Positions 1 through 6,967 of a DNA stretch of 8,261 nt are shown here, one piece after another. The notes under the pieces are model-generated. The model searched no databases. It had not been told where the DNA came from and was given only the letters and a program-made list of their open reading frames with translations. Source of the DNA: an uncultured Chthoniobacterales bacterium (lineage in GTDB: Bacteria > Verrucomicrobiota > Verrucomicrobiia > Chthoniobacterales > CAKUMP01). The stretch is from NCBI GenBank assembly GCA_934667795.1, contig CAKUMP010000096.1, positions 1 through 8,261 of the forward strand, given 5' to 3'. The position numbers and the translations under genes are program-made. Each line of letters begins with the position of its first letter. Positions within the stretch are counted from its first letter, which is position 1.

Positions 1-643
1 CCACCGCACTGACAATCCCCTGGGTAACCGTTTCTTCCAGACCAAACGGGTTTCCGACTGCAAAAACCATTTGTCCCACACGCACTTCATCGCTGTCACC
101 AAATGGCAATGCCTTTAGATCTTTTGCATCCACCTTCAGCACCGCAATATCAGTCACAGAATCCGACCCCAGAACTCGTGCTTCTTTTTCTTCTCCATCA
201 TTGAAACGGATCACAATTTTGTCCATCCCGTTGACCACATGATGATTGGTCAGGATATGTCCATTTTCAGAAACAATCACCCCGGAACCCAGGCTGCCGG
301 AGCGTTTACTCGGGCGGTATCGGGGATTCAGCAATAATTCCAGCGGATGAACATTTCGGTTTCGGATAATCTGTTCCGTACTGATACTCACCACCGACGG
401 CACCACCGCTTCGATCAGTTTCGTATATTGCGCATCGAGAGCCGCCAGGATATTGACATCACTGGGATCAATCACCTCGCGCTCGACTGGCTGATAACTT
501 TTCCGGTCTTTTTCTACCTGCTGGCTTTTAGCATCTGCAGATGTTCCCCACAAATTGAATTTACCATCACGGATCTCGTATAACCCGACGACGACCAAGG
601 TCAAAATAACTACGAATAATAAAAATCTAACGAAACTTTTCAT
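1..643 (-). CDS. htrA: HtrA/DegP-type serine protease, N-terminal part (cut by the window edge)
   Basis: Periplasmic trypsin-like protease/chaperone of the HtrA (Do/DegP/DegS) family, which handles misfolded envelope proteins. I translated the minus strand from the ATG at 643: 214 codons are open to the window edge. Residues about 5-23 form one hydrophobic segment (signal peptide or membrane anchor). A linker of about 50 residues precedes the protease domain. The catalytic His lies in the TNHHVV motif (His135) and the catalytic Asp in TDIAVLKV (Asp165); AVGNPFGL follows near 195-202. The GNSGG serine motif and any PDZ domains would lie beyond position 1, so catalytic competence and the DegP/DegQ/DegS assignment cannot be settled. 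The ATG sits three bases after the recG stop, without an obvious Shine-Dalgarno sequence, which suggests translation coupled to recG. The family call is secure; the exact subtype is not. Confidence 0.93.
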   Translation of the reverse strand, partial: MKSFVRFLLFVVILTLVVVGLYEIRDGKFNLWGTSADAKSQQVEKDRKSYQPVEREVIDPSDVNILAALDAQYTKLIEAVVPSVVSISTEQIIRNRNVHPLELLLNPRYRPSKRSGSLGSGVIVSENGHILTNHHVVNGMDKIVIRFNDGEEKEARVLGSDSVTDIAVLKVDAKDLKALPFGDSDEVRVGQMVFAVGNPFGLEETVTQGIVSAV

Positions 644-646
644 CAC

Positions 647-2722
647 TTAACTGATTTCTGAATAATGTTGACGTATAATTTCGACAATATAAGCGCGATA
701 TTGTTCATTTTCCACTTTTTGTAATTCCGGGTCATCAAGTAAAATTTCCTGAACCAGATCGCGCGCATGATACATCACATGGGCATGTTTTCGGAGGTCG
801 GCGAGCCTTGTCCGCCAGATTCCGCTTTGGGCTGTCCCCAACAGGTCTCCTGCCCCTCGAACATTAAAATCTTCCTCCGAAATCTGGAACCCATCATGCG
901 TTTTTTCCAGAATTTCCAGTTTTTCTCGCCCTTCCGCCTCTTTTTCCACCATGAGAATACAATACGATTTATGCTCTCCACGTCCGATCCGTCCGCGCAA
1001 CTGGTGCAACTGCGCCAATCCGAATCGATCGGCATTCTGGATCATCATAATATTTGCATTCGGCACATCCACGCCCACTTCAATCACAGTAGTTGAAACC
1101 AGCACAGCGATATCTCCCTCGCGAAACCGTTTCATCACCGCTTCCTTTTCCTCCCCGCTCATACGTCCATGCAACAGCTCACAACGATCCGCACCCATCC
1201 ATTCCACCCAGCGCTTGTATTCTGATTCCACTGCTTTTACTTCCTGCTTCTCTCCCTCGTCAATCAACGAACACACCACATAGAACTGACGCCCACGCTC
1301 CATTTCTTCCCGGAGAAATTTTAATACCTTCGGCATTGCCTTTTCATCCCGTATAGCCGTGATCACCTTCCCTCGCCCAGGGGGAAGTTCATCTATAATA
1401 GAAACGGCCAGATCGCCATATACCGTCATCGCCAATGTTCGCGGGATCGGAGTTGCGGTCATCACCAGCACATCCGGCTCCTGCCCCTGCTCGATTAACC
1501 GCGCGCGCTGCATCACCCCGAATTTATGCTGCTCGTCAATCACCACCAGTCCCAGATTTTCAAAACGAAAACTTTCAAAAAGCAGCGCATGCGTCCCAAT
1601 GACAATTTGTGGCTCTGCCCCACCGGCAAACAGGGGGGCAATCGATTCTTCCTTACGGTTTCCGGTACGCAGCGCCAGCCGGATATCCAGCGGGTGCAAC
1701 CAGCGTTGGAAATTCAGATAATGCTGTTCGGCCAGAATCTGGGTCGGTGCCATTAATGCCACCTGGTACCCCGCTTCCACCGCATGCAATGCCGCTGCCA
1801 TCGCCACAAACGTTTTTCCCGAACCCACATCCCCCTGGAGCAAACGATTCATCGCGTGATCGCTCGCCATATCTTCCACGATTTCCTGAATACAGCGCTC
1901 CTGTGCACCCGTCAATGGAAACGGCAAGCTTTTGCGAAAATCTTCGGCCAGATATCCAGGTGCTTTTCGCGAGCGTCCTTTTTTTTCTGCGACCTGTTTG
2001 CGTCGGTACCCAATCACCAATTGCATTAAAAATAACTCTTCCAGCACCACCTGTCCGTGCGCTACCTCCAGTGCTTCAAAAGATTTTGGAAAATGGATAT
2101 TTTGCAACCGCTCTTTTTTATCGATCACACATTCCTCTGCGGGGAGGTAATCCGGCACCGAATCCCAGTCCAGATTGCGCAATAAATAATCCACCATCTC
2201 GCGATAATTGCGCCCATTCATCCCCTCCATGTTAGGATACATCGGGACAATCCGTTTCATGTGCAAAGATGCGCCTGCTTCTGTATCTTCCTCTTCTTCC
2301 AGGATCTCAAATTCCGGATGCTCCAGGTAAATTTTCTTCCCTTTCAGTTTGGGTTTCCCGTACACAATCACCCGTTGCCCGACCGCAATCATTTTCGAAA
2401 TGGCATAGCCATGAAACCACCGACAAATGACTCTTGCCCCCAGCCCGCCTTCTTCTTCCAGGGTAGCATCAAATACTCTCCGCCCACCCCAGACCGGATG
2501 CCCGCCCGCCACCACCAATCCACTGATACAAATCGCTTCATCTCCCCCTCCATTCGGGAAACGGTCAAAATGTTCACGGTTTTCATACCGTCGCGGGTAA
2601 CGACTCAGCACCGCGCCGACCGTCCGAATATTTCCTTTATGCAACGCTTTCAGCCACCCGGGTTTCATCCCGAGGGCACCTTCCACGTCTGCATCCCATG
2701 CGATTTTCGTCGCTTCTTTCAT
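647..2722 (-). CDS. recG: ATP-dependent DNA helicase RecG
   Basis: Superfamily 2 helicase that remodels stalled forks and branch-migrates Holliday junctions and D-loops in recombinational repair. The protein is 691 residues, close to the E. coli length of about 693. The N-terminal wedge/OB domain covers roughly 1-260. Helicase motifs follow in order: Walker A GDVGSGKT (297-304), Ia APTQILAEQH (325-334), DEQH box (396-399), TATPIPRT (422-429), motif V STTVIEVGVDVP (543-554) and motif VI QLRGRIGRG (574-582). The RecG-specific TRG region, with ISEEDFNVRGAGD, lies around 612-634. The start codon overlaps the recJ stop as ATGA, so translation is probably coupled, and htrA begins three bases downstream. 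No frameshift or missing motif is visible, so the gene should be functional. Confidence 0.98.
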   Translation of the reverse strand: MKEATKIAWDADVEGALGMKPGWLKALHKGNIRTVGAVLSRYPRRYENREHFDRFPNGGGDEAICISGLVVAGGHPVWGGRRVFDATLEEEGGLGARVICRWFHGYAISKMIAVGQRVIVYGKPKLKGKKIYLEHPEFEILEEEEDTEAGASLHMKRIVPMYPNMEGMNGRNYREMVDYLLRNLDWDSVPDYLPAEECVIDKKERLQNIHFPKSFEALEVAHGQVVLEELFLMQLVIGYRRKQVAEKKGRSRKAPGYLAEDFRKSLPFPLTGAQERCIQEIVEDMASDHAMNRLLQGDVGSGKTFVAMAAALHAVEAGYQVALMAPTQILAEQHYLNFQRWLHPLDIRLALRTGNRKEESIAPLFAGGAEPQIVIGTHALLFESFRFENLGLVVIDEQHKFGVMQRARLIEQGQEPDVLVMTATPIPRTLAMTVYGDLAVSIIDELPPGRGKVITAIRDEKAMPKVLKFLREEMERGRQFYVVCSLIDEGEKQEVKAVESEYKRWVEWMGADRCELLHGRMSGEEKEAVMKRFREGDIAVLVSTTVIEVGVDVPNANIMMIQNADRFGLAQLHQLRGRIGRGEHKSYCILMVEKEAEGREKLEILEKTHDGFQISEEDFNVRGAGDLLGTAQSGIWRTRLADLRKHAHVMYHARDLVQEILLDDPELQKVENEQYRAYIVEIIRQHYSEIS

Positions 2723-4407
2723 TCCACACTTGCCTGTCGAATCGCATGTACTTGTGCCTGAATTCGCACAGTTCCTCGAAATTCATTTCGATCCATATAA
2801 TAAGCAATATCCCAGGGCGGACGCGGTAATTCTCCTGTCGCTCCTCCAAAATAAATGGCTTCTATGCGCTCCCGACCATTTCCAAATTCAAATTTCAAAT
2901 GTTTTTCTTTCAAAACTTTGGGCGGCTGTTGAGGCGCAACTCCACGCGCATAAAACATCGGACGTGGATTCCCCATCCCGAATGGCTCCAACGCCTGGTA
3001 CTCTTCCCATAAATTAAAATTCATTTCCTCAAATGGTAATTCCACGTCCAGATGTAATCGCGGATCCAATTGCTCAGGCGTCAGAACGCGCTCCGCATAT
3101 TCTGTCAGGTACTGACGAAATTCCTCGAACTGGTCATCGTTGACCGTGAACCCGGCGGCCATTTCGTGTCCACCGAACTTTACCAGATATTTTTCAAATT
3201 GCTGTAAAGCATGGACCAGCGAAAACCCTTCGACACTGCGCCCGCTACCTTTTCCGACTCCATTTTCGAATCCGACAATGATGGTGGGTCGGTAATACAT
3301 GCGCATGATCTGGGAAGCAACGATACCAATCATTCCTGAGTGCCAGCCCTCGCGGCCTAAAATAATGATTTTCTGTTTTCCCAGGTCTTTTTCTAAAATT
3401 TCTGCTTTTGCCTGTTCCAGAATTTCCTGCCCCATCGCTTGTCGATCCCGGTTATAATCGTCGAGATCGCTTGCCAGTTCTTTCGCACGTTGCGGATCTT
3501 TTGTCTGTAATAACTCCAGAGACTCTTGCGCGGTATATAATCGTCCGCTGGCATTCAGTCTCGGTCCCAGACGGAACCCGATATCGGCTGCCGTGACCAC
3601 ACCATTCAGCCGACTCACTTCTTTCAAGACTTTTACCCCGGGCCGCTCCGGATCTTCCAGTCGTCGCAACCCCGCCCGTACCATAATCCGATTATCCCCC
3701 TCCAAAGGGACTAAATCCGCAACGGTTCCGATCGCAACAAGATCCAATACCCCACGCAAATCGTAGTCTTCCAGTTTTTGCTGCTTCATCAAAGCATGAG
3801 CCACTTTAAATACGATCCCGACGCTGCACAAATACGTGAAAGTGTCTCCCCGTTTCGGATTGACTATAGCGACCGCCGGGGGCAATTCTTCCTTGCATTC
3901 ATGATGGTCCAGCACGACCGTTTCCACCCCTTTTTCCAGCAAAGCACGAATTTCTTCGACTGAAGAAGTCCCGCAATCGACCGCAATCAATAAATCCGGA
4001 TTTTTTTCCTGCAAACACCGCTCAACCCCCTCCGGCGATAACCCATACCCCTCATCCATCCGGTGCGGTAAAAATGTCGAAACTTTTATCCCGTACGCAT
4101 CCAATACCTCCGATAATAGCGCCAGCGATGTCACCCCATCGACATCATAATCCCCATATAAAACTACACTCTCCCCCCGTTCCTTCGCTAAAAAAATCCG
4201 ATCCACCGCCGCTTGCATGTCCGGTAATAAATACGGATCCGACAAATTCTGCAGTTTCGGGCTCAAAAACAGCTCTGTTTCTTCATTCACCCCGTACCCA
4301 CGTCGAGAAATAATCTCCGCAACATATCGGCTCACCCCCAGTTTCTCTGCCATCTGAGCCACCAATTCCTCATCCTTGCCTTCCGGTAATATCCATCTCA
4401 TAACCAT
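2719..4407 (-). CDS. recJ: Single-stranded-DNA-specific 5'-3' exonuclease RecJ
   Basis: DHH-superfamily nuclease that degrades single-stranded DNA 5' to 3' in RecF-pathway recombination, mismatch repair and base-excision repair. Length is 562 residues (E. coli RecJ about 577). DHH-domain motifs: DYDVDG (86-91), AVDCGTSS (142-149), LDHH (166-169), NPKR (183-186) and GTVAD (227-231). The linker carries RLNASGRL (283-290). The DHHA1 domain carries GWHSGMIGIVAS (354-365), GKGSGRS (385-391) and GGHEMAAG (412-419). A C-terminal OB-like region includes NEFRGTVRIQ near 541-550. All metal-binding motifs look intact. The first ATG (4407) sits directly behind a G5 run. A second in-frame ATG two codons later (4401) has that run at a better ribosome-binding distance, so MRWILPE may be the real N terminus. 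The stop overlaps the recG start. Confidence 0.98.
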   Translation of the reverse strand: MVMRWILPEGKDEELVAQMAEKLGVSRYVAEIISRRGYGVNEETELFLSPKLQNLSDPYLLPDMQAAVDRIFLAKERGESVVLYGDYDVDGVTSLALLSEVLDAYGIKVSTFLPHRMDEGYGLSPEGVERCLQEKNPDLLIAVDCGTSSVEEIRALLEKGVETVVLDHHECKEELPPAVAIVNPKRGDTFTYLCSVGIVFKVAHALMKQQKLEDYDLRGVLDLVAIGTVADLVPLEGDNRIMVRAGLRRLEDPERPGVKVLKEVSRLNGVVTAADIGFRLGPRLNASGRLYTAQESLELLQTKDPQRAKELASDLDDYNRDRQAMGQEILEQAKAEILEKDLGKQKIIILGREGWHSGMIGIVASQIMRMYYRPTIIVGFENGVGKGSGRSVEGFSLVHALQQFEKYLVKFGGHEMAAGFTVNDDQFEEFRQYLTEYAERVLTPEQLDPRLHLDVELPFEEMNFNLWEEYQALEPFGMGNPRPMFYARGVAPQQPPKVLKEKHLKFEFGNGRERIEAIYFGGATGELPRPPWDIAYYMDRNEFRGTVRIQAQVHAIRQASVE

Positions 4408-4430
4408 CCCCCATTTCTACATTACCTCCC
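4408..4430 (-). promoter_or_regulatory. recJ ribosome-binding region with two possible start codons
   Basis: Reading the minus strand, GGGAGGT (4430-4424) lies 16 bases before the ATG at 4407, too far for an ideal Shine-Dalgarno sequence. A G5 run (4412-4408) abuts that ATG and stands six bases before the in-frame ATG at 4401. The second ATG therefore has the better-placed purine run. A two-codon mini-ORF (ATG TAG) follows the GGGAGGT directly. The arrangement makes the precise recJ start uncertain by two codons. Confidence 0.4.
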
Positions 4431-4465
4431 TACCTCATGACAACCACTTCTATTAAACTGCTTGG

Positions 4466-4558
4466 AACCGCTGAATACACGGAAACCACAGAAGGCCTGT
4501 TTAACCACAAAGAACCTGGACTTGTTTTAACCACAGAACACACAGAATGCACAGAATT
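4466..4558. repeat. Dispersed-type CACAGAA repeat with 9-bp period
   Basis: Three blocks of related 9-mers lie in the recJ upstream region. Block 1 (4469-4495) reads CGCTGAATA, CACGGAAAC, CACAGAAGG. Block 2 (4501-4516) is a short degenerate copy, TTAACCACAAAGAACC. Block 3 (4532-4558) reads CACAGAACA, CACAGAATG, CACAGAATT and is preceded by TTTTAAC. In one frame this yields Thr-Glu-rich tripeptides (TEHTECTE), but no credible gene is present. Similar ACCACAGA-type intergenic repeats occur in many environmental bacterial genomes (general recollection, not searched). Function unknown. Together with flanking sequence this accounts for most of the 276 bp between recJ and the next gene. The remainder (4559-4683) is AT-rich and contains only a weak inverted repeat. 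Confidence 0.7.
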
Positions 4559-4683
4559 GAATCTTCGAAATAGCCTATCTAATATTTTTCTAAATAAAAT
4601 AGGCAATATTTTTAAGGGTTTATGGAGCATGGTCTTTTCACAAAATGCGTCTAATTTAATTTCGTTAGCGGTTCATTTGCTAA

Positions 4684-5133
4684 TTAAATAAGCCGTTTTT
4701 CGAGCTTTCGAATGATAAAAAAACGATCTTCTTTCTGAATCACCATATCTGTAAGCCCAGTCAAACCTTCTTTCCCGTTTGGGACATGCCGGAATGTTTG
4801 TATTTCTATCTGATATTGAGGTCTTGCTGCCCACTGCCATGTCGGCAAAGGATTGGCTTCATCGGGTAATGCTTTGAATGTAATTTGGTATGAATCGCCC
4901 TGCTTCTTGAGTATCTCAGAGTAACTTTGCATCCAATATTTTTTCATCAAATCCGTCTCGGCAGGTGAGAGTGCCGAAAAAACTTGAGGATCATAAAAGG
5001 CATATATCTTCTGTGGATCCTGGGATCGAACGGCTGCCCAGTATTCTTCCGCAAAGGCAGATAGCCCCGAGATCTCTTCCGATCTGGCAACGAAAGAAAA
5101 TAAAAACAAGAAAATTATGGTGAGGGAACGCAT
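4684..5133 (-). CDS. Small secreted protein of unknown function
   Basis: I do not recognise this family. The 149-residue product begins MRSLTIIFLFLFSFVARSEE: one positive residue, a hydrophobic core, then a polar stretch with a plausible signal-peptidase I site after ARS. A mature domain of about 130 residues follows, rich in aromatic residues (EEYWAAV, IYAFYDP, KKYWMQSYSE, PTWQWAARPQYQIEIQTF) and ending RFFIIRKLEKRLI. The alpha-then-beta pattern would suit a small NTF2-like fold, which is a guess only. I chose the ATG at 5133 because it gives a clean signal peptide. An upstream TTG extension to 5169 has no support and nearly reaches the insertion sequence. No good Shine-Dalgarno is visible. 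The IS4 element begins 38 bases upstream of the start, so the native promoter may be displaced and expression is uncertain. It has the same orientation as recJ but is separated from it by 276 bp, so it is probably not part of that operon. Confidence 0.7.
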   Translation of the reverse strand: MRSLTIIFLFLFSFVARSEEISGLSAFAEEYWAAVRSQDPQKIYAFYDPQVFSALSPAETDLMKKYWMQSYSEILKKQGDSYQITFKALPDEANPLPTWQWAARPQYQIEIQTFRHVPNGKEGLTGLTDMVIQKEDRFFIIRKLEKRLI

Positions 5134-5171
5134 GATATTGCTTTGTCGAACAATCACATAATAAACCAAAC

Positions 5172-5186
5172 CACGAGTGTCCGGTT
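5172..5186 (+). repeat. Left terminal inverted repeat of the IS4-family element
   Basis: CACGAGTGTCCGGTT matches the inverse complement of the right end at 14 of 15 positions. Similarity stops at the outer C, which fixes the left boundary of the element at about 5172. Confidence 0.85.
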
Positions 5187-5218
5187 GAAGAAGATTGTCT
5201 TTAATCTAAATACATCAA

Positions 5219-5260
5219 AACAAATGCTTTACATAAAAAACAGGATGCTACGCATTTGAT
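5219..5260 (+). promoter_or_regulatory. Inverted repeat in the leader of the IS4 transposase
   Basis: CAAATGC (5221-5227) pairs perfectly with GCATTTG (5252-5258). Allowing one mismatch, the stem extends outward into the flanking A and T runs (about 11 bp), with a loop of 24 bases that includes TTTACA. It lies 31 bases before the transposase ATG. In other insertion sequences such leader hairpins limit expression from read-through transcripts; that role here is inference. A weak promoter-like pair (TTGAAG at 5185, TAAATA at 5207, 16-bp spacer) lies just upstream. Confidence 0.4.
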
Positions 5261-5291
5261 TTAAAAAGAACTTTTTGGCAGGCTTTTGGTC

Positions 5292-6447
5292 ATGAATATT
5301 GGCCGCTATGTCCTCACACAAGTCCTCGATTTAGTTGATCGGAAGATGCTTTCTCGTTTAGTACAACGTTATAATGCAGAAGCTAATGTACGACATTTTG
5401 GATGTCGCCAACAACTTATCTGTATGACTTTTGCGCAATTAACTTGGAGGGAAGGTTTGCGGGATATTGCGGAATGTTTGAATGCGCGACCTGAAGCGCG
5501 TTACCATTTGGGATTTCAATCGCCCATTGCCAAATCAACATTAGCCGATGCCAACGAACAACGTGACTGGAGACTATGGCAAGACTTAGCTCAAAATCTC
5601 ATACGAAAAGCTCGTCCACTTTATGTTGATGAAGAACTTGGATTGGACATTAATAATACAATTTATGCATTGGATTCTTCAACCATTGACTTGTCTTTAA
5701 CTCTCTTTCCTTGGGCCGAGTTTCGAAAGACCAAGGCCGGAATTAAAATGCATACACAGATGGATTTAAGAGGTGCAATTCCAACCTGTATTTTCATCTC
5801 AAATGCCCGTCAACACGATGTTCTATGGCTGGATGAGTTAATTTTCGAGGCTGGTGCTTTTTATATCATTGACCGTGGGTACATGGATTTTCCCAGCTTA
5901 AACTTAATTGCACAAACGAGGGTTTTTTTGTCACTCGTGCAAAAGATAATCTACGCTTTTCCCGCCAATACTCTTTGCCTTCAGAAAATGCGTTGGGAGT
6001 TTATAGTGACCAAGTTAGCAAACTCACTCTCAGCAAAATCACGGAATGATTTTCCTGCCCTATTGCGTAAAGTCCGTTATACGACAAAGAAAACGGAGAG
6101 TACTTTATTTTTTAACCAACAATTTAAAAATTTCTGCTCTTACAGTTACAAAACTTTATCGTTTACGTTGGCGCATCGAATTGTTTTTTCGTTGGATCAA
6201 AGGGCATCTTCATATCAAGCATTATTACGGAACAAGTTCTAATGCGGTGAGGACACAAATTTGAATTGCTGTCAGTACGTTCCTTATGATTGCTATCCTT
6301 CACAAACAATTGAAGCTTCGAGGAACTTTGCAACTTTTAAGCGTTCATACATTTGAGAAAACTCCTCTCCATCAATTACTTACAGAACCTGACTCCAGAA
6401 ACTCAGAGGCAGAAAATCATAAACAATTGATGTTGTATGGTTTATAA
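5292..6447 (+). pseudogene. IS4-family transposase with long N-terminal extension (DUF4372 type), frameshifted
   Basis: The ATG at 5292 opens MNIGRYVLTQVLDLVDRKM, typical of IS4 transposases with the DUF4372-like N-terminal region, followed by STLADANEQRDWR (82-94). The DDE triad is recognisable: Asp128 in YALDSST, Asp194 in IIDRGYMDF and Glu in RWRIELFFRWIK (codon at 6178). Three lesions break the frame. The T run at 5923-5929 lacks one T (restoring it gives FFVTRAKDNLRFSRQYS). There is an extra T at about 6047. The T run at 6108-6113 has one T too many (removing it gives TLFLTNN). TGA at 6262-6264 replaces the usual Trp of TQIW. Beyond it the frame stays open to TAA at 6445-6447, including FEKTPLHQLLTEPDS. 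After correction the protein would be about 384 residues, the usual family length. Neighbouring recJ and recG are intact, so true decay is more likely than poor sequence. Confidence 0.92.
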
Positions 6448-6460
6448 CCGGACGCTCGTG
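6446..6460 (-). repeat. Right terminal inverted repeat of the IS4-family element
   Basis: AACCGGACGCTCGTG; its inverse complement matches the left end at 14 of 15 positions (T/C difference at position 7). It overlaps the last two bases of the transposase TAA codon, a common compact arrangement in insertion sequences. Confidence 0.85.
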
Positions 6461-6656
6461 TAATTTTGTATGTTTTAAAGCATGCTCGGAATTGACAATA
6501 TTCTCTATTTGCAATGCCTTATCCTTGACGTCGTATGGAAAGAATACAAAGCGTTCTTTCGAAAACGCAATGAAAAGAAGATGCGTAAGGACTGAGCCAA
6601 ACATGTCACTTAACTTTTTGCCCTGCATTTTATAGAGGTAAGGACATATAAAGACC
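6461..6656. other. Spacer without a convincing gene
   Basis: AT-rich spacer between the insertion sequence and the promoter at 6657. On the minus strand a frame is open from about 6685 across the insertion-sequence end to 6380, with an ATG at 6628. On the plus strand there is a 37-codon ATG frame at 6482-6595. Neither has a ribosome-binding site or recognisable motifs. It may hold remnants of a gene cut by the element, but I cannot support a call. Confidence 0.5.
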
Positions 6657-6685
6657 TTGATAAAGAGAATGGTTTTGTTTATAAT
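6657..6685 (+). promoter_or_regulatory. Sigma70-type promoter for the small winged-helix-like gene
   Basis: TTGATA (6657-6662, five of six to consensus) and TATAAT (6680-6685, perfect) are separated by exactly 17 bp. Transcription to the right would begin near 6692 and leave a leader of about 84 bases before the ATG at 6776. It is the best promoter match I noticed in the window. Being adjacent to IS debris, it might once have served another gene. Confidence 0.6.
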
Positions 6686-6706
6686 TTAAACGTTCGAAAA
6701 ATACGA

Positions 6707-6747
6707 GTGAAAACACATGCATGTTCACACGTTTTTTAACGTGTAAC
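6707..6747 (+). promoter_or_regulatory. Palindromic leader of the small winged-helix-like gene
   Basis: Three nested symmetries lie between promoter and start codon. ACATGCATGT (6715-6724) is a perfect 10-bp palindrome. GTGAA (6707-6711) pairs with TTCAC (6724-6728). ACACGTT (6727-6733) pairs with AACGTGT (6738-6744) across a T4 loop and extends by GTT/AAC with a bulged C. The last two share bases 6727-6728, so the two hairpins would compete in RNA. The palindromes could equally be operator half-sites for a DNA-binding protein such as the downstream product; the choice is inference. Confidence 0.45.
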
Positions 6748-6775
6748 ATTGTCAATAAACAGAAATAATAGAATT

Positions 6776-6967
6776 ATGAAAAATGATGATAATAAGATAC
6801 TCGACATTCTTACGTTCCTTGCTGACCGTGGAATTACAGCATCAAGCAAACAGATCACACAAATTTTTAACGTGATGGGTGGCACAAGCAAATCATTAGC
6901 CACAAAACTTGGATGGATGGCTGTCCAAGGTCATGACGTAGTTACTAAGGTTTGGAAGAAAAAATAA
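6776..6967 (+). CDS. Small putative winged-helix-like DNA-binding protein
   Basis: A 63-residue basic product that I cannot assign to a named family. The ATG at 6776 is preferred over an in-frame TTG at 6749, which would lie within the leader. Visible layout: helix 1 KILDILTFLADRG (7-19), helix 2 SSKQITQIFNV (23-33), helix 3 SKSLATKLGWMAVQG (38-52), then a short strand-like basic tail ending VVTKVWKKK. Three short helices and a beta-wing suggest a winged helix-turn-helix, which is inference from pattern only. No signal peptide or membrane segment. The Shine-Dalgarno is poor (AATAATAGAATT before ATG), but a strong promoter lies 91 bases upstream of the ATG. It stands alone between two dead mobile elements, so it could be cargo, a mobile-element regulator or an orphan remnant. 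No clear terminator follows. Confidence 0.55.
   Translation: MKNDDNKILDILTFLADRGITASSKQITQIFNVMGGTSKSLATKLGWMAVQGHDVVTKVWKKK

Larger units (their letters stand above)
5172..6460 (+). mobile_element. IS4-family insertion sequence, complete in extent but inactivated
   Basis: The element is bounded by 15-bp inverted repeats (CACGAGTGTCCGGTT on the left; AACCGGACGCTCGTG on the right, 14/15 complementary) and is 1289 bp long. It contains one transposase gene that fills nearly all of it, and the right repeat overlaps the transposase stop codon. No matching target-site duplication is seen: the 8 bp outside are AACCAAAC on the left and TAATTTTG on the right. Either one flank has since rearranged or the duplication has decayed. 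Three frameshifts and one nonsense codon make the element non-autonomous. Confidence 0.85.

Noticed and set aside
767..2761. Many plus-strand frames opposite recG and recJ
   Set aside because: They are antisense shadows of two clearly conserved minus-strand genes with intact motifs.
4573..4604. GCCTAT/ATAGGC inverted repeat as a terminator for the secreted-protein gene
   Set aside because: Only a 6-bp stem with a 20-base loop; on the minus strand no U tract follows. On the plus strand an AATATTTTT follows but there is no gene upstream to terminate.
4437..4691. 84-codon plus-strand frame rich in Thr/Glu
   Set aside because: It is generated by the 9-bp CACAGAA repeat, has no ribosome-binding site and no homology-like features beyond the repeat.
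6482..6595. 37-codon plus-strand ATG frame (MLGIDNILYLQC...)
   Set aside because: No Shine-Dalgarno, no recognisable motif, lies in an AT-rich spacer; length is within chance expectation.
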